A DNA stretch of 64,000 nucleotides from NCBI GenBank assembly GCA_002490705.1, contig DKUO01000017.1, forward strand, positions 1 to 64,000, in the 5' to 3' direction. Source of the stretch: Lachnospiraceae bacterium UBA7202 (GTDB lineage: Bacteria; Bacillota; Clostridia; Lachnospirales; Lachnospiraceae). Position numbers and translations under genes: made by a program. Numbering within the stretch: the first letter of the stretch is position 1; every line of letters starts with the position of its first letter. Shown here piece by piece: positions 1-8,911 of the stretch. The notes under the pieces are model-generated. The model was given only the letters and a program-made list of their open reading frames with translations. It searched no databases and was not told where the DNA came from.

Positions 1-288
1 AATCATATATTATCCTTTATGTTCCACAACATAAATCTCAGCAAAATTTTTAGGTTTTCTTATCTTGTATTATGACTGATGTATTATTTTGCAATGATAC
101 AATCGAAACGGACTCGAGCAGGCAGGGGCGTCATTTTCCGGATTATATGGTTTAAAGGCGATATTGCGCCGAAGCGTTTTTTAGAAAAACTTTAATCCCG
201 TCACTTGATTTTTATACCAATATTTGATAATGTCATAAGAAAAGTGAAATGAGCGCGTCAATACGCAAAAATTTCAGGAGTAATTCAA
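1..288. other. AT-rich intergenic region upstream of the ATPase gene
   Basis: No gene is seen here. An 8-bp inverted repeat with a 4-nt loop lies at 16-35 (TTTATGTT / AACATAAA) and could be the end of a transcript from outside the window. A weak promoter candidate is TTGATT at 205-210 with GATAAT at 226-231, but its 15-nt spacer is short. An AGGAG ribosome binding site just before 289 serves the first gene. Confidence 0.35.
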
Positions 289-1584
289 ATGCTGCCAAGA
301 AAACAATATCTGGAGAAATTGATACAAAAAAAAGATAATGGACGGATAAAGGTCATTACAGGCCTGCGGCGGTGTGGGAAATCTGTTCTGCTCTTTCAAT
401 TATACAGGAATTATCTGCTTGGCGAGGGAGTGCAGCAAGACCAAATTGTCGGCCTCGCTTTAGATATTCTTGAGAATGCGAAATATAGAAATCCGATAGA
501 ATTAGATCGTTATATCCGGGAGCAGACTGTTGACAGTAATAAACGATACTATGTATTTATTGACGAGATTCAATTTGTCTCCGAAATCCAGAATCCTTAT
601 GTGGATGATCCGGAGGCAAAGATCACATTTGTTGATGCAGTACTTGGACTCATGCAGATGCCAAATATAGACGTCTATGTAACTGGGAGCAACTCGAAGA
701 TGCTTTCTTCTGATATCCTGACACAGTTTCGTGACAGAGGCGATGAGATCAGGGTGTTCCCGCTTTCTTTTGCGGAATTTTATGAGGCATACGAGGAGGA
801 TAAGCGGGGAGCATGGCAGGACTATTACACTTATGGCGGTATGCCTGTCGTGACAACCCTGAACACGCATGAGGAAAAAAGCAGATATCTTCGTGACCTT
901 TTCAGCAGGACGTATCTTAAGGATGTGCTTGAGCGCCACAAGATTCTGAATGAGGATGAGGTGTTGGAGATCTTGCTTGACATTCTTGCATCCGGTATCG
1001 GGTCATTAACCAATCCCAATAAGCTTTCAAACACTTTTAAGAGCGAAAGGCAGATTAATGTAGCACCGGAGACGATAGATCATTATCTGGATTACTTTCT
1101 GGATGCATTCTTGATTCAGAAGGCAACGCGGTATGACGTCAAAGGCAGGAAGTATATTAAAACACCTGCGAAGTATTACTATTCCGATCTGGGACTGAGA
1201 AATGCAAGGCTTGGATTTCGACAGTTAGAAGAAACGCATTTAATGGAAAATGTATTATACAATGATCTGATCAGAAGAGGACTTGATGTTGATGTCGGTG
1301 TTGTTGAATATAATACCAAAGGGCAGGATGGAAAGAGTATAAGGAAGCAGCTCGAAGTCGATTTTGTGGTGAACAGAGGGAGTGACAGATTTTACATCCA
1401 GTCGGCCCTCAGCATTGCAGATCCGGACAAAAGAAAGCAGGAGATTGCATCGTTGCTGCGTATTTCGGATTCTTTCAGAAAAATGGTGGTAGTGAAAGAT
1501 TACCTGAAACCTTGGACGGATGAACATGGAATACGGTATGTTGGAATAGAACAGTTCCTTCTTGACGAGGAATTGTTGAATTGA
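289..1584 (+). CDS. AAA+ ATPase with C-terminal DUF4143 domain
   Basis: A 431-residue protein of the ATP-binding AAA+/DUF4143 family. The Walker A motif GLRRCGKS is at residues 25-32 and a Walker B-like segment ending in IDE is near 91-93. The C-terminal third carries the DUF4143 region, including a LEVDFVV stretch typical of its nuclease-like fold. Cellular roles of these proteins are poorly known; they are common, widely transferred accessory genes. The start is supported by AGGAG 10 nt upstream. The gene and its flank are visibly more AT-rich than the glycan genes that follow, and a separate promoter starts the next operon, so it is probably not part of the glycan pathway. Confidence 0.85.
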   Translation: MLPRKQYLEKLIQKKDNGRIKVITGLRRCGKSVLLFQLYRNYLLGEGVQQDQIVGLALDILENAKYRNPIELDRYIREQTVDSNKRYYVFIDEIQFVSEIQNPYVDDPEAKITFVDAVLGLMQMPNIDVYVTGSNSKMLSSDILTQFRDRGDEIRVFPLSFAEFYEAYEEDKRGAWQDYYTYGGMPVVTTLNTHEEKSRYLRDLFSRTYLKDVLERHKILNEDEVLEILLDILASGIGSLTNPNKLSNTFKSERQINVAPETIDHYLDYFLDAFLIQKATRYDVKGRKYIKTPAKYYYSDLGLRNARLGFRQLEETHLMENVLYNDLIRRGLDVDVGVVEYNTKGQDGKSIRKQLEVDFVVNRGSDRFYIQSALSIADPDKRKQEIASLLRISDSFRKMVVVKDYLKPWTDEHGIRYVGIEQFLLDEELLN

Positions 1585-1588
1585 TTCC

Positions 1589-1617
1589 TTGTACATACCG
1601 GCAAGATTTGATAAAAT
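1589..1617 (+). promoter_or_regulatory. sigma-A-type promoter for the rfbH operon
   Basis: TTGTAC at 1589-1594 and TAAAAT at 1612-1617 are separated by 17 nt. It lies just after the ATPase stop codon and about 32 nt before the rfbH start, so rfbH and following genes are likely transcribed independently of the ATPase. Confidence 0.65.
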
Positions 1618-1648
1618 AAGTCTGGTATCACACAGGGAGGACAAAACC

Positions 1649-3007
1649 ATGACAACGCAAAAAACCGAGCAGCAGGCAAGAGAAGAAATCCTGACACTGG
1701 TAAAGGAATACTGCAACACCTATCACAACGTGAAGAAGCCCTTTCAGGAGGGAGACCGCATTCCTTACGCTTCCCGCGTTTATGACAGCGCAGAAATGTG
1801 TAATCTGGTAGACAGCGCCTTGGAATTCTGGCTCACGTCCGGAAGATATACGGATCAGTTTGAAAAACAGATGGCGGAGTATCTGGGCATTCGTTTTTGC
1901 TCCCTGGTAAATTCGGGCTCCTCGGCCAATCTGCTGGCGTTTATGGCGCTTACTTCCCCGCTTTTGGGTGAGAGAAAGATCGACAGGGGAGACGAGGTCA
2001 TTACGGTGGCGGCAGGATTTCCCACGACGGTGGCGCCGGTGATACAGTACGGGGCAGTGCCGGTGTTTGTGGATGTTACCATTCCGCAGTATAATATTGA
2101 CGTGACCATGCTGGAGAAGGCGTTGTCCGAGCGGACAAAGGCGGTCATGATCGCGCATACGCTGGGAAACCCGTTTGATATAAAGGTGGTCAGCGCATTC
2201 TGTAAAAAGCATAACCTTTGGCTGATTGAAGACAACTGCGACGCGTTGGGCTCGGTATACACGATAGACGGAGAGAAGAAATTGACGGGCACGGTGGGTG
2301 ATATCGGCACTTCCAGCTTTTATCCGCCTCATCACATGACTATGGGCGAGGGAGGAGCCGTGTACACGGACAACCCGCTTTTACACAAGTGCATTCGGTC
2401 TTTCCGGGACTGGGGGCGCGACTGTGTCTGTCCGTCCGGCAGGGACAACCTCTGCGGGCACCGGTTTGACGGCCAGTACGGGGAGCTGCCGAAGGGATAT
2501 GATCATAAGTATGTGTATTCTCATTTTGGATATAATTTGAAAGCGACGGATCTACAGGCGGCCATCGGGTGTGCGCAGTTAGAAAAGTTTCCCTCCTTTG
2601 TGGAGCGCAGGCGGTATAACTTTAAAAGAATGAAGGAAAATCTGCTTGCGGCGGATGAAAGGGCGCATATCACGGACAAATTGATTTTGCCGGAGGCGTG
2701 TGTGGATTCCGATCCGAGCTGGTTTGGTTTTCCGGTTACCTGTCAGAATGGCGTAGAGCGCAGCAGGGTTGTGCCTTACATGGAGGAGCACGGCGTGCAG
2801 ACGAGAATGCTCTTTGCCGGCAATCTGACCAAGCACCCCTGCTTTGACGAGATGCGTGCCGCGGGTGAGGGATACCGCATTGTGGGCAGTCTGGAGAATA
2901 CGGACCGCATTATGGAGGAGACGTTCTGGATCGGCCTTTATCCGGGAATGACGGATGAAATGATTGACTACATGGCCAAAACGCTGATTGAGGCGGTGGC
3001 GCAGTAA
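1649..3007 (+). CDS. rfbH: CDP-4-dehydro-6-deoxyglucose 3-dehydrase (E1), RfbH/AscC-like
   Basis: A 452-residue DegT/DnrJ/EryC1-type protein. Two features place it in the E1 dehydrase subfamily rather than the aminotransferases. The usual PLP-binding lysine is replaced by His228 (motif SFYPPHHMTMGEGG). The [2Fe-2S] cysteines are present as C197, C259, C261 and C269, i.e. C-X61-C-X1-C-X7-C, matching the known E1 pattern apart from a four-residue insertion. E1 removes the C3 hydroxyl of CDP-6-deoxy-4-keto-glucose together with an NADH-dependent reductase (E3), which was not seen in this window. I start at 1649, where GGGAGG precedes ATG, rather than at an upstream in-frame ATG inside the promoter. 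rfbG follows after a 43-nt gap. Confidence 0.9.
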   Translation: MTTQKTEQQAREEILTLVKEYCNTYHNVKKPFQEGDRIPYASRVYDSAEMCNLVDSALEFWLTSGRYTDQFEKQMAEYLGIRFCSLVNSGSSANLLAFMALTSPLLGERKIDRGDEVITVAAGFPTTVAPVIQYGAVPVFVDVTIPQYNIDVTMLEKALSERTKAVMIAHTLGNPFDIKVVSAFCKKHNLWLIEDNCDALGSVYTIDGEKKLTGTVGDIGTSSFYPPHHMTMGEGGAVYTDNPLLHKCIRSFRDWGRDCVCPSGRDNLCGHRFDGQYGELPKGYDHKYVYSHFGYNLKATDLQAAIGCAQLEKFPSFVERRRYNFKRMKENLLAADERAHITDKLILPEACVDSDPSWFGFPVTCQNGVERSRVVPYMEEHGVQTRMLFAGNLTKHPCFDEMRAAGEGYRIVGSLENTDRIMEETFWIGLYPGMTDEMIDYMAKTLIEAVAQ

Positions 3008-3050
3008 TCGGTCGCCCGACAGAGATGAAAAGAGAAAGAAGAAAACGATA

Positions 3051-4133
3051 ATGCCGACAGATCTTAAACTGGATTTTTATAAAGGGAAAAAAGTATTGAT
3101 TACCGGGCATACCGGGTTTAAGGGGACGTGGATGTGCGCGGCGCTTCTGCTAGCGGGCGCGGAGGTCACGGGCTATGCGCTTGAGCCGCCCACAGACCCT
3201 TCTGTCTTTGCCCTGACGGACATGGGAAAGCGGATGAATTCTGTGATCGGGGATATCAGGGACCTTGCGCATCTGCGTCAGGTTTTTGTAACGGTGCGCC
3301 CGGAGATTGTGATTCACATGGCGGCGCAGCCGATTGTGAGGGAATCCTATAAAGACCCTGTCTACACCTATGAAACCAACGTCATGGGTACGGTGCATGT
3401 GCTGGAATGTGTAAGGACATGTGAAAGCGTGCGCTCCTTTGTCAATGTGACCACGGACAAGGTGTACTTAAATCGGGAGTGGACATGGGGGTATCGTGAG
3501 AACGAGGAATTAAACGGCTACGATCCCTATTCCAATTCAAAATCCTGCTCCGAATTGGTGACAAGCTGTTATCTGAATTCCTTTTTGGGGGAGAAATCCG
3601 AGCGGCCCGTGGCGGTTTCCACGGCGCGGGCGGGCAATGTGATAGGCGGCGGCGACTTTGCGGTGGACCGGATTGTGCCGGACTGTGTACGCGCGGCCTT
3701 GTCCGGGCAGGAGATTATCGTGCGAAATCCTTTATCCATACGGCCTTTCCAGCATGTTCTGGAACCCGTTATGGTGTATCTGTTGATTGCAAAAAAACAG
3801 TATGAGAACCGGGAATATGCGGGAAACTATAATGTGGGGCCGGATGAGACAGACTGTTACACGACGGGAGAGTTGGTGACGCTGTTTTGCCGGAAATGGA
3901 ATCAGGCGTCAGGCGGGAACGTGGACTGGAAGAACGTGTCGGACGGCGGGCCTCACGAGGCAAATTATCTGAAACTGGACTGCTCCAGGCTGAAAACGGT
4001 CTTCGGATGGCGTCCGGTTTGGAATTTAGAGACTGCCATGGAAAAAATCGTGGAATGGACGATGGCTTACCGGGACAAAAAGGACTTGTACGAGCGCATG
4101 TGCACACAGATAGAAGAATTTTGGCATTCATGA
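3051..4133 (+). CDS. rfbG: CDP-glucose 4,6-dehydratase
   Basis: A 360-residue extended short-chain dehydrogenase/reductase, the usual RfbG length. The NAD-binding motif GHTGFKG is at residues 19-25 and the catalytic pair Y160-x3-K164 is in the sequence YSNSK. It converts CDP-glucose to CDP-4-keto-6-deoxyglucose, the substrate of the RfbH-type enzyme encoded just upstream. The ATG at 3051 gives the normal N-terminus; a longer reading frame begins inside rfbH and lacks support. The cytidylyltransferase RfbF that makes CDP-glucose is absent from the window and must be elsewhere if the pathway is complete. Confidence 0.9.
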   Translation: MPTDLKLDFYKGKKVLITGHTGFKGTWMCAALLLAGAEVTGYALEPPTDPSVFALTDMGKRMNSVIGDIRDLAHLRQVFVTVRPEIVIHMAAQPIVRESYKDPVYTYETNVMGTVHVLECVRTCESVRSFVNVTTDKVYLNREWTWGYRENEELNGYDPYSNSKSCSELVTSCYLNSFLGEKSERPVAVSTARAGNVIGGGDFAVDRIVPDCVRAALSGQEIIVRNPLSIRPFQHVLEPVMVYLLIAKKQYENREYAGNYNVGPDETDCYTTGELVTLFCRKWNQASGGNVDWKNVSDGGPHEANYLKLDCSRLKTVFGWRPVWNLETAMEKIVEWTMAYRDKKDLYERMCTQIEEFWHS

Positions 4134-4146
4134 CAAAGGAGAGGCT

Positions 4147-4827
4147 ATGTATCGAGTAGAAGACAAATATTGCTGTACTGCCACGGAGCTGATTGCGCTT
4201 CAGGCCCGTATCGGGACGGTGCTTCGATCAGATGAAAATGAGGGAGGCTCTGAGGGATACAGTATCACCAGCCTGTATTTTGATGATCTTAGGGATTCCT
4301 GCCTCCGGGATACGGAGGATGGGGTGAACAGGCGGAATAAATACCGCATCAGGATTTATAACAATGCGCTGAATGTCATTAAGCTGGAAGTAAAGACAAA
4401 GCAGGACAACCGGATCCTTAAATTTTCCAGAAGTATCTCGATTGCGGAAATGAAGCGTCTGATGAACGGGGAATGTATTGAGGACAGCGCTTCCATGGAA
4501 GATCCGGCCACACTTTTTAATCTGGCGATCAAGACACAGGGGCTTCGGCCAAGGGTGATTGTCTCCTATGAGCGAAAGGCTTTCGTGTACGAGCCGGGGA
4601 ATGTAAGAATTACCTTTGACCGCAATATTCGTGCCGGCGGACGGGTAGAAGAATTCGGACAGAAAAATATCAGCTATGAATTTTTGCGGGAATATGATAA
4701 AGTGTTAGAGGTGAAGTATGACGAGTTCATACCGGATTTTCTCTTACAGCTTCTGGAACTGGGAAACATGCAGCAGACGGCTTACTCCAAATATCAGCTG
4801 TGCAGGGAAAGCATCGATGGCTGCTGA
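4147..4827 (+). CDS. VTC-domain (CYTH superfamily) polyphosphate polymerase-like protein
   Basis: A 226-residue protein consisting of one VTC domain. Typical beta-strand motifs are visible in order: RVEDKY (3-8), SLYFDD (42-47), KYRIRIYN (65-72), KLEVK (79-83), then VSYERKAF, RITFD and LEVKYD. In the family these basic and acidic residues line a tunnel that binds triphosphate, metal and growing polyphosphate. It is cytosolic and lies directly before a DUF4956 membrane protein, a pairing often seen with bacterial VTC proteins. AAGGAG precedes the start. A second VTC gene starts at 63458. Polyphosphate synthesis is the family expectation, not shown here. Confidence 0.85.
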   Translation: MYRVEDKYCCTATELIALQARIGTVLRSDENEGGSEGYSITSLYFDDLRDSCLRDTEDGVNRRNKYRIRIYNNALNVIKLEVKTKQDNRILKFSRSISIAEMKRLMNGECIEDSASMEDPATLFNLAIKTQGLRPRVIVSYERKAFVYEPGNVRITFDRNIRAGGRVEEFGQKNISYEFLREYDKVLEVKYDEFIPDFLLQLLELGNMQQTAYSKYQLCRESIDGC

Positions 4828-4918
4828 GACAGGACGAACGGTGCAAAAACGAGAATGGAAAAACTTATGAGGAACAAATACATAATGAAGTGAAAAGCGC
4901 TTCGGAACGGAGGAAAAG

Positions 4919-5599
4919 ATGTCAGCTAAAGATGTAATCAAAAACAGTGTATATGAGAGCTTGGGAGGCGGGACGAATCTGTCTGCTAAGAGCATTCTGC
5001 TTCTCATTGCCATTGCGGCGTTGGTGGGCCTTTACATATTTGCGGTGTACAAGTTGTCGGCCAAGTCGGCTTTTTATTCGAAAGATTTGAATGTGACGAT
5101 GGCGGGTATGCCGATTATTGTGGCGGCGATCATGATCGCCATGCAGTCGAATCTCCTGGTATCGCTTGGTATGGTGGGCGCGCTGTCCATTGTCCGTTTT
5201 CGTAATGCGGTGAAAAATCCGATGGATTTGCTCTATCTGTTTTGGTCGATCAGCGCCGGCATTATTGTGGGCGTAGGGCTCTATGTGCTGGCTTTCGTGC
5301 TTTGTATCGTAATGACGGTGCTCCTTTTGGTGCTGGATCTGGTTCCCAATGCCAAGGCGCCTGACCTTTTGGTGCTCCGCGCGCTGGCAACGGAGGTCGA
5401 TTACGGAGAAGTGGAGAAGATTTTGAAGGAGAACTGCAAGTATCACAAAGAGAAATCCAGAAGCATCAAAAACGGCGAGTCGGAGCTGATCATTGAGATC
5501 AAGACGGCGAAAAAGGAAGAGCTTTTGGAGGCGTTTTCCAAAGTAAAGTGTATGACGCAGATCAACTGCATTTCCCACGACGGCGAGTGCAGGGCATAG
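4919..5599 (+). CDS. DUF4956 integral membrane protein
   Basis: A 226-residue protein with hydrophobic segments at about residues 25-45, 60-80 and 100-145 (probably four helices), followed by a cytosolic C-terminal domain of about 75 residues rich in Glu and Lys. The central motif NPMDLLYLFWSI after an SIVRFRNAVK stretch is typical of DUF4956. The function is unknown; the family co-occurs with VTC proteins and is suspected to act with them at the membrane. GGAGG precedes the ATG. It sits between the VTC gene and a GT-C-like gene in one operon. Confidence 0.8.
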   Translation: MSAKDVIKNSVYESLGGGTNLSAKSILLLIAIAALVGLYIFAVYKLSAKSAFYSKDLNVTMAGMPIIVAAIMIAMQSNLLVSLGMVGALSIVRFRNAVKNPMDLLYLFWSISAGIIVGVGLYVLAFVLCIVMTVLLLVLDLVPNAKAPDLLVLRALATEVDYGEVEKILKENCKYHKEKSRSIKNGESELIIEIKTAKKEELLEAFSKVKCMTQINCISHDGECRA

Positions 5600-5623
5600 C
5601 GGTGCGAAGGGAAAGGAACTTAT

Positions 5624-7567
5624 ATGCTGTTTGCGATAGCGGCGTTGTTTGGCAATATCCATATATATAAAAAGCGGAAAAGCATAGAAGACACAGGCCT
5701 TGGTTCTTATATTGAGGCCTGTTGTCTGTGGATGCTTTTTCTTTTTGCGCTGACGGAGGGGTTGTCCGTTCTGTATGCCCTGCGGTTTCGCTACCTGTTT
5801 GCGGCATGGGGGTTGTTGGATGTGCTGCTTTTGGCGCTGTTTGCGGTGCAGTGGAGGTTGTCGGGGCTGTCCGTAAAGTCTGCCATAAGGGAAGGGTATG
5901 CCGGCGGGAAACAGGCGCTCAGGGAAGCGCCCGGCTATGGCATTCTTCTTTTGTTCGGGGCTGTGGTTCTGGTATTGTCACTGATCACCACACCCTACAA
6001 CTGGGACTCCATGACCTATCATCTGCCCCGGATTGCCCATTGGACGCAGAACCGTTCGGTGGCGCATTTTGCGACAAATTCTATCAGACAGATTTCCAGT
6101 CCGGTATTAGGGGAGTTTGTCAATCTGCATGTCTATATTCTGTGCAGGGGACACGATCTGCTGTTTAATCTGCTGCAGGGGACTTCTTATCTGACCTGTG
6201 CGGTTATGGTGGCGGCTATCGCCGGAAAACTTTCCTGCGACAGGCGTTTTCGGTTTCTTGCGGCGCTTTTGTATATGTCCATGCCGATTGCCTTTGCGGA
6301 AGCGCTGACCACGCAGGTGGACAACTTTGCGGCGGTGTGGCTTTTGTTTTTTGTGTACCGGCTGTTGGAGTACACGGATCGGGAAAAACCCATGCGGTTT
6401 GACCGGGTTACGGTCTGCCGGGTGGGCGCGATGGGACTGTGCGTGGCTTGGGGATATCTGACGAAACCTTCCGTCTGTGTGGGGATGGTAGTGTTTGCCC
6501 TGTGGCTGCTTCTTGTCTGTATCGGGAGGAGGGACAAGCCGGGTGATCTGGCCGGGATATTTTTCAGTGCGCTGCCCTGTGTGGCGATTCCCTTGCTTCC
6601 CGAGATCCTGCGGAATTTTAAGAGCTTTGGGGCCTATGCCAGCCCCAGCGCAGGGGCGGCCCAGTTGGTGGCGACGCTGTGGCCCTCTTATCTGATGGTA
6701 AATCTTTTAAAAAACTTTTCCTTTAATATGCCAACAGCGCTGGTGAAAGATGGACACGAGATTTTTGACGGGATCGCCGTAAAGGCGGCGGAACTTCTGC
6801 ATGTGGATCTGGATGCGGAGGCGATTTCGGAGAACGGCAGGGAGTACATGCTCCATGAGGCGGGCAACTATAACTGCGATACGGCGGGAGGATCCGTTGT
6901 GCTGTGGCTTTTTATCTTCTGTACGCTGTGGGTTCTTCTGCGGTTTGGCAGGACCCAGTGGGAGAAATGCGGCAGGGGGTATGTGATTGCGGCTGTGCTT
7001 TCCTTTTTGGCTTTCTGCACGGTGCTTCGGTGGGAGCCCTTCGTGGGGCGGTATATGATTTCTTATCTGGCTTTGCTATGTCCGATGATTTCCATGGTGT
7101 TGCAGCTTGAGACCAGGGAGAAGAGGCGGGAACCGCTCCGATGGGGCATTGTAGGTACGGTGTGCTTCCTGTGCGTGATGGAGCTGCTCAGCCTTTCCCG
7201 TTATCATTATAAGATTTTTCAAGAGCATGCGCGCACCAGACCCTACAGCTATTTCACGGCCAGATGGGATGAAATGGCCCCTTATGCGGCTCTGACGGAT
7301 CAGATCAAGTCGCAGGGATACGAGAACGTGGGTCTGTATCTGCACAAGGCGGATGACTTTGAATATCCCTTCTGGGCGATGCTGGACGGATGCCGCCTGG
7401 AACACGTCATGGTGGAAAATGAGACGGCCGGTTATGCGGACGAAGGCTTTGTGCCGGACTGCATTATCTGGTTCGGTGCGCTCCCTGATGAGCCGGCGGC
7501 AGTTGGCGGACAGACCTACTCCCGCGTGACGGAGGTAGAAAATAAAGAATATCTTTTAGAAAAATGA
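5624..7567 (+). CDS. large polytopic membrane protein, GT-C glycosyltransferase-like
   Basis: A 647-residue protein with about ten to twelve hydrophobic segments and a C-terminal extracytoplasmic tail. The first large outer loop carries YNWDSMTYHLPRI, where an acidic residue soon after the first helices is the expected catalytic position of GT-C enzymes that use polyprenyl-phosphate sugars. It is the last gene of the rfbH operon: its stop codon lies within the stem of a terminator. It might transfer a deoxysugar or another residue to the glycan outside the cell. Donor and acceptor cannot be read from sequence. Confidence 0.65.
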   Translation: MLFAIAALFGNIHIYKKRKSIEDTGLGSYIEACCLWMLFLFALTEGLSVLYALRFRYLFAAWGLLDVLLLALFAVQWRLSGLSVKSAIREGYAGGKQALREAPGYGILLLFGAVVLVLSLITTPYNWDSMTYHLPRIAHWTQNRSVAHFATNSIRQISSPVLGEFVNLHVYILCRGHDLLFNLLQGTSYLTCAVMVAAIAGKLSCDRRFRFLAALLYMSMPIAFAEALTTQVDNFAAVWLLFFVYRLLEYTDREKPMRFDRVTVCRVGAMGLCVAWGYLTKPSVCVGMVVFALWLLLVCIGRRDKPGDLAGIFFSALPCVAIPLLPEILRNFKSFGAYASPSAGAAQLVATLWPSYLMVNLLKNFSFNMPTALVKDGHEIFDGIAVKAAELLHVDLDAEAISENGREYMLHEAGNYNCDTAGGSVVLWLFIFCTLWVLLRFGRTQWEKCGRGYVIAAVLSFLAFCTVLRWEPFVGRYMISYLALLCPMISMVLQLETREKRREPLRWGIVGTVCFLCVMELLSLSRYHYKIFQEHARTRPYSYFTARWDEMAPYAALTDQIKSQGYENVGLYLHKADDFEYPFWAMLDGCRLEHVMVENETAGYADEGFVPDCIIWFGALPDEPAAVGGQTYSRVTEVENKEYLLEK

Positions 7568-7597
7568 GGGCAATGACAGGCTGGCCCTCATTTTTTT
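7561..7597 (+). terminator. Rho-independent terminator of the rfbH operon
   Basis: An 11-bp stem (7561-7571 with 7584-7594, core ATGAGGGC / GCCCTCAT) with a 12-nt loop runs into seven T residues at 7591-7597. The TGA stop of the preceding gene is inside the 5' arm. Confidence 0.9.
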
Positions 7598-7629
7598 ATA
7601 AAAAAACACAATATATGGTATTTTTTCTC

Positions 7630-7658
7630 TTGCATAATACAATTACGGGTGTTATAAT
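7630..7658 (+). promoter_or_regulatory. sigma-A-type promoter for the LRR protein gene
   Basis: TTGCAT at 7630-7635 and a perfect TATAAT at 7653-7658 are separated by 17 nt. The predicted leader of about 130 nt contains a small hairpin at 7703-7716 (TGCGC / GCGCA). Confidence 0.75.
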
Positions 7659-7798
7659 CAAAACTGTTGAAGGGTAACATAATAAAATATTATGGAACTC
7701 AATGCGCGGATGCGCAGCAGAAGAAACTTGCAAGAACAGTTGAGATACATGTGTCATTGCAGAGAACTGTCTTGACACGGAGAAAAGGTGGAATTGTG

Positions 7799-8533
7799 AT
7801 GAGCAGGAGAAAAATATTTGCATGGTGCTGGGCTTTCGGTCTGCTTGTGGGCGCGAATGTTTTGACGGTTTCCGCGTCGGAGCAGAAGGCGCAGGAAACG
7901 GATGCGGAAAAGTATGAGAGCAGGATCGTCAGTTTTACAGATTGTACCGGTATGCGGGTGACCTATGACGCCAACGCCTCCAGACAGTATGTTTATGAAG
8001 TTCAGGACGGCGTGCTGATGGATGTAAAAGTGAAAAAAGAAGGCGCTGACGCCGCTGTGGTTTTGGAGCCGAATCACTTTGAGGGAACGGTGGAGCTGCA
8101 GCAGCCGGAGGAAGGAGAAAAATATACTTCTATTGCGGCGGATCTGTTTGGGGGCAATACGCATATTACTTATGTGAAATTGCCTGTTGGGGTAACTTCT
8201 ATTGCGGCGGAGAGTTTCCGGGGATGTACGGCGTTAAAAAGCGTTTATCTGCCGTCCACGGTGGCATCTATTGAAGAGGGAGCTTTTCGTGACTGTACGG
8301 CAATGACTCAGCTGGCGGTGCCAAAGTCGGTGACGTTTATAGGCGATAATGCCTTTCGGGGAGATACTAAGCTGCAAACCCTTTACTTTAAAGCCGGTAA
8401 CGGATTGGCTTCCATCGGGGTGGATGCCTTCCCGGATACGGATGAGGCCAAAGAACTTGTGATCGTGGCTGAAAAGGGAAGCATGGCGGAAGCCTATGCG
8501 GAGGAAAACGGCATTCCCTTTGAGGAGGAATAA
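7799..8533 (+). CDS. secreted leucine-rich-repeat (BspA/LRR_5-type) protein
   Basis: A 244-residue protein with a signal peptide at residues 1-27 (two Arg, a Lys, a hydrophobic core, then SAS). The C-terminal half has at least three LRR_5 repeats of about 23 residues in the pattern VTSIAAESFRGCTALKSVYLP, SIEEGAFRDCTAM, FIGDNAFRGDTKL. Such repeats form extracellular solenoids that bind proteins or glycans. The start at 7799 has a GGTGG-type site and a proper signal peptide; the upstream in-frame ATG at 7667 would hide it. No sortase or lipobox signal is seen, so it is probably released. It has its own promoter, and its end nearly touches the convergent XRE gene. Confidence 0.8.
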   Translation: MSRRKIFAWCWAFGLLVGANVLTVSASEQKAQETDAEKYESRIVSFTDCTGMRVTYDANASRQYVYEVQDGVLMDVKVKKEGADAAVVLEPNHFEGTVELQQPEEGEKYTSIAADLFGGNTHITYVKLPVGVTSIAAESFRGCTALKSVYLPSTVASIEEGAFRDCTAMTQLAVPKSVTFIGDNAFRGDTKLQTLYFKAGNGLASIGVDAFPDTDEAKELVIVAEKGSMAEAYAEENGIPFEEE

Positions 8534-8534
8534 T

Positions 8535-8879
8535 TCAGTCCGCGTCTTTCAAAAATTTGATGTATTTTAACAGGTCGCGGCGGTCTTTGGCTTTCAGTTT
8601 TTGCAGGTCATAGACTACGTCGTGCATTGTGGTGTCGCCCAGATATTTTCCGCTTAGTTTGGTGTTACCCAGATAACCAAAGTCTGCGCCTAAGAGATAA
8701 TCCGTGCTGACTTTGTAGTATTTGGAAAGCTGCACCACAACCCAGATCGGAATCTCGCGGTGGCCGTTTTCGTAGTTGGAGTAAGTCTGCTGAGACACAC
8801 CCAGATATTCGGCGATTGTCTTTTGTTTGATGTCGTTGTCTTCCCGCAAATCCCTGATGACCGTGCGCAGCTCCTTCAT
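8535..8879 (-). CDS. XRE-family helix-turn-helix transcriptional regulator
   Basis: A 114-residue protein with an N-terminal Cro/C1-type HTH (residues about 5-60, including KQKTIAEYLGVSQQTYSNYENG) and a short charged C-terminal region. GGGAG lies 8 nt before the chosen ATG at 8879, whereas the upstream in-frame ATG at 8915 lacks a site. The DNA upstream holds two copies of the palindrome ACAAC-N5-GTTGT and one ACAAATTTGT, good candidates for its operators. It may control itself and the divergent gene at 9095. Confidence 0.85.
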   Translation of the reverse strand: MKELRTVIRDLREDNDIKQKTIAEYLGVSQQTYSNYENGHREIPIWVVVQLSKYYKVSTDYLLGADFGYLGNTKLSGKYLGDTTMHDVVYDLQKLKAKDRRDLLKYIKFLKDAD

Positions 8880-8911
8880 TTTGCACAACTCCCTTCCCGA
8901 TGCAAGGATTG

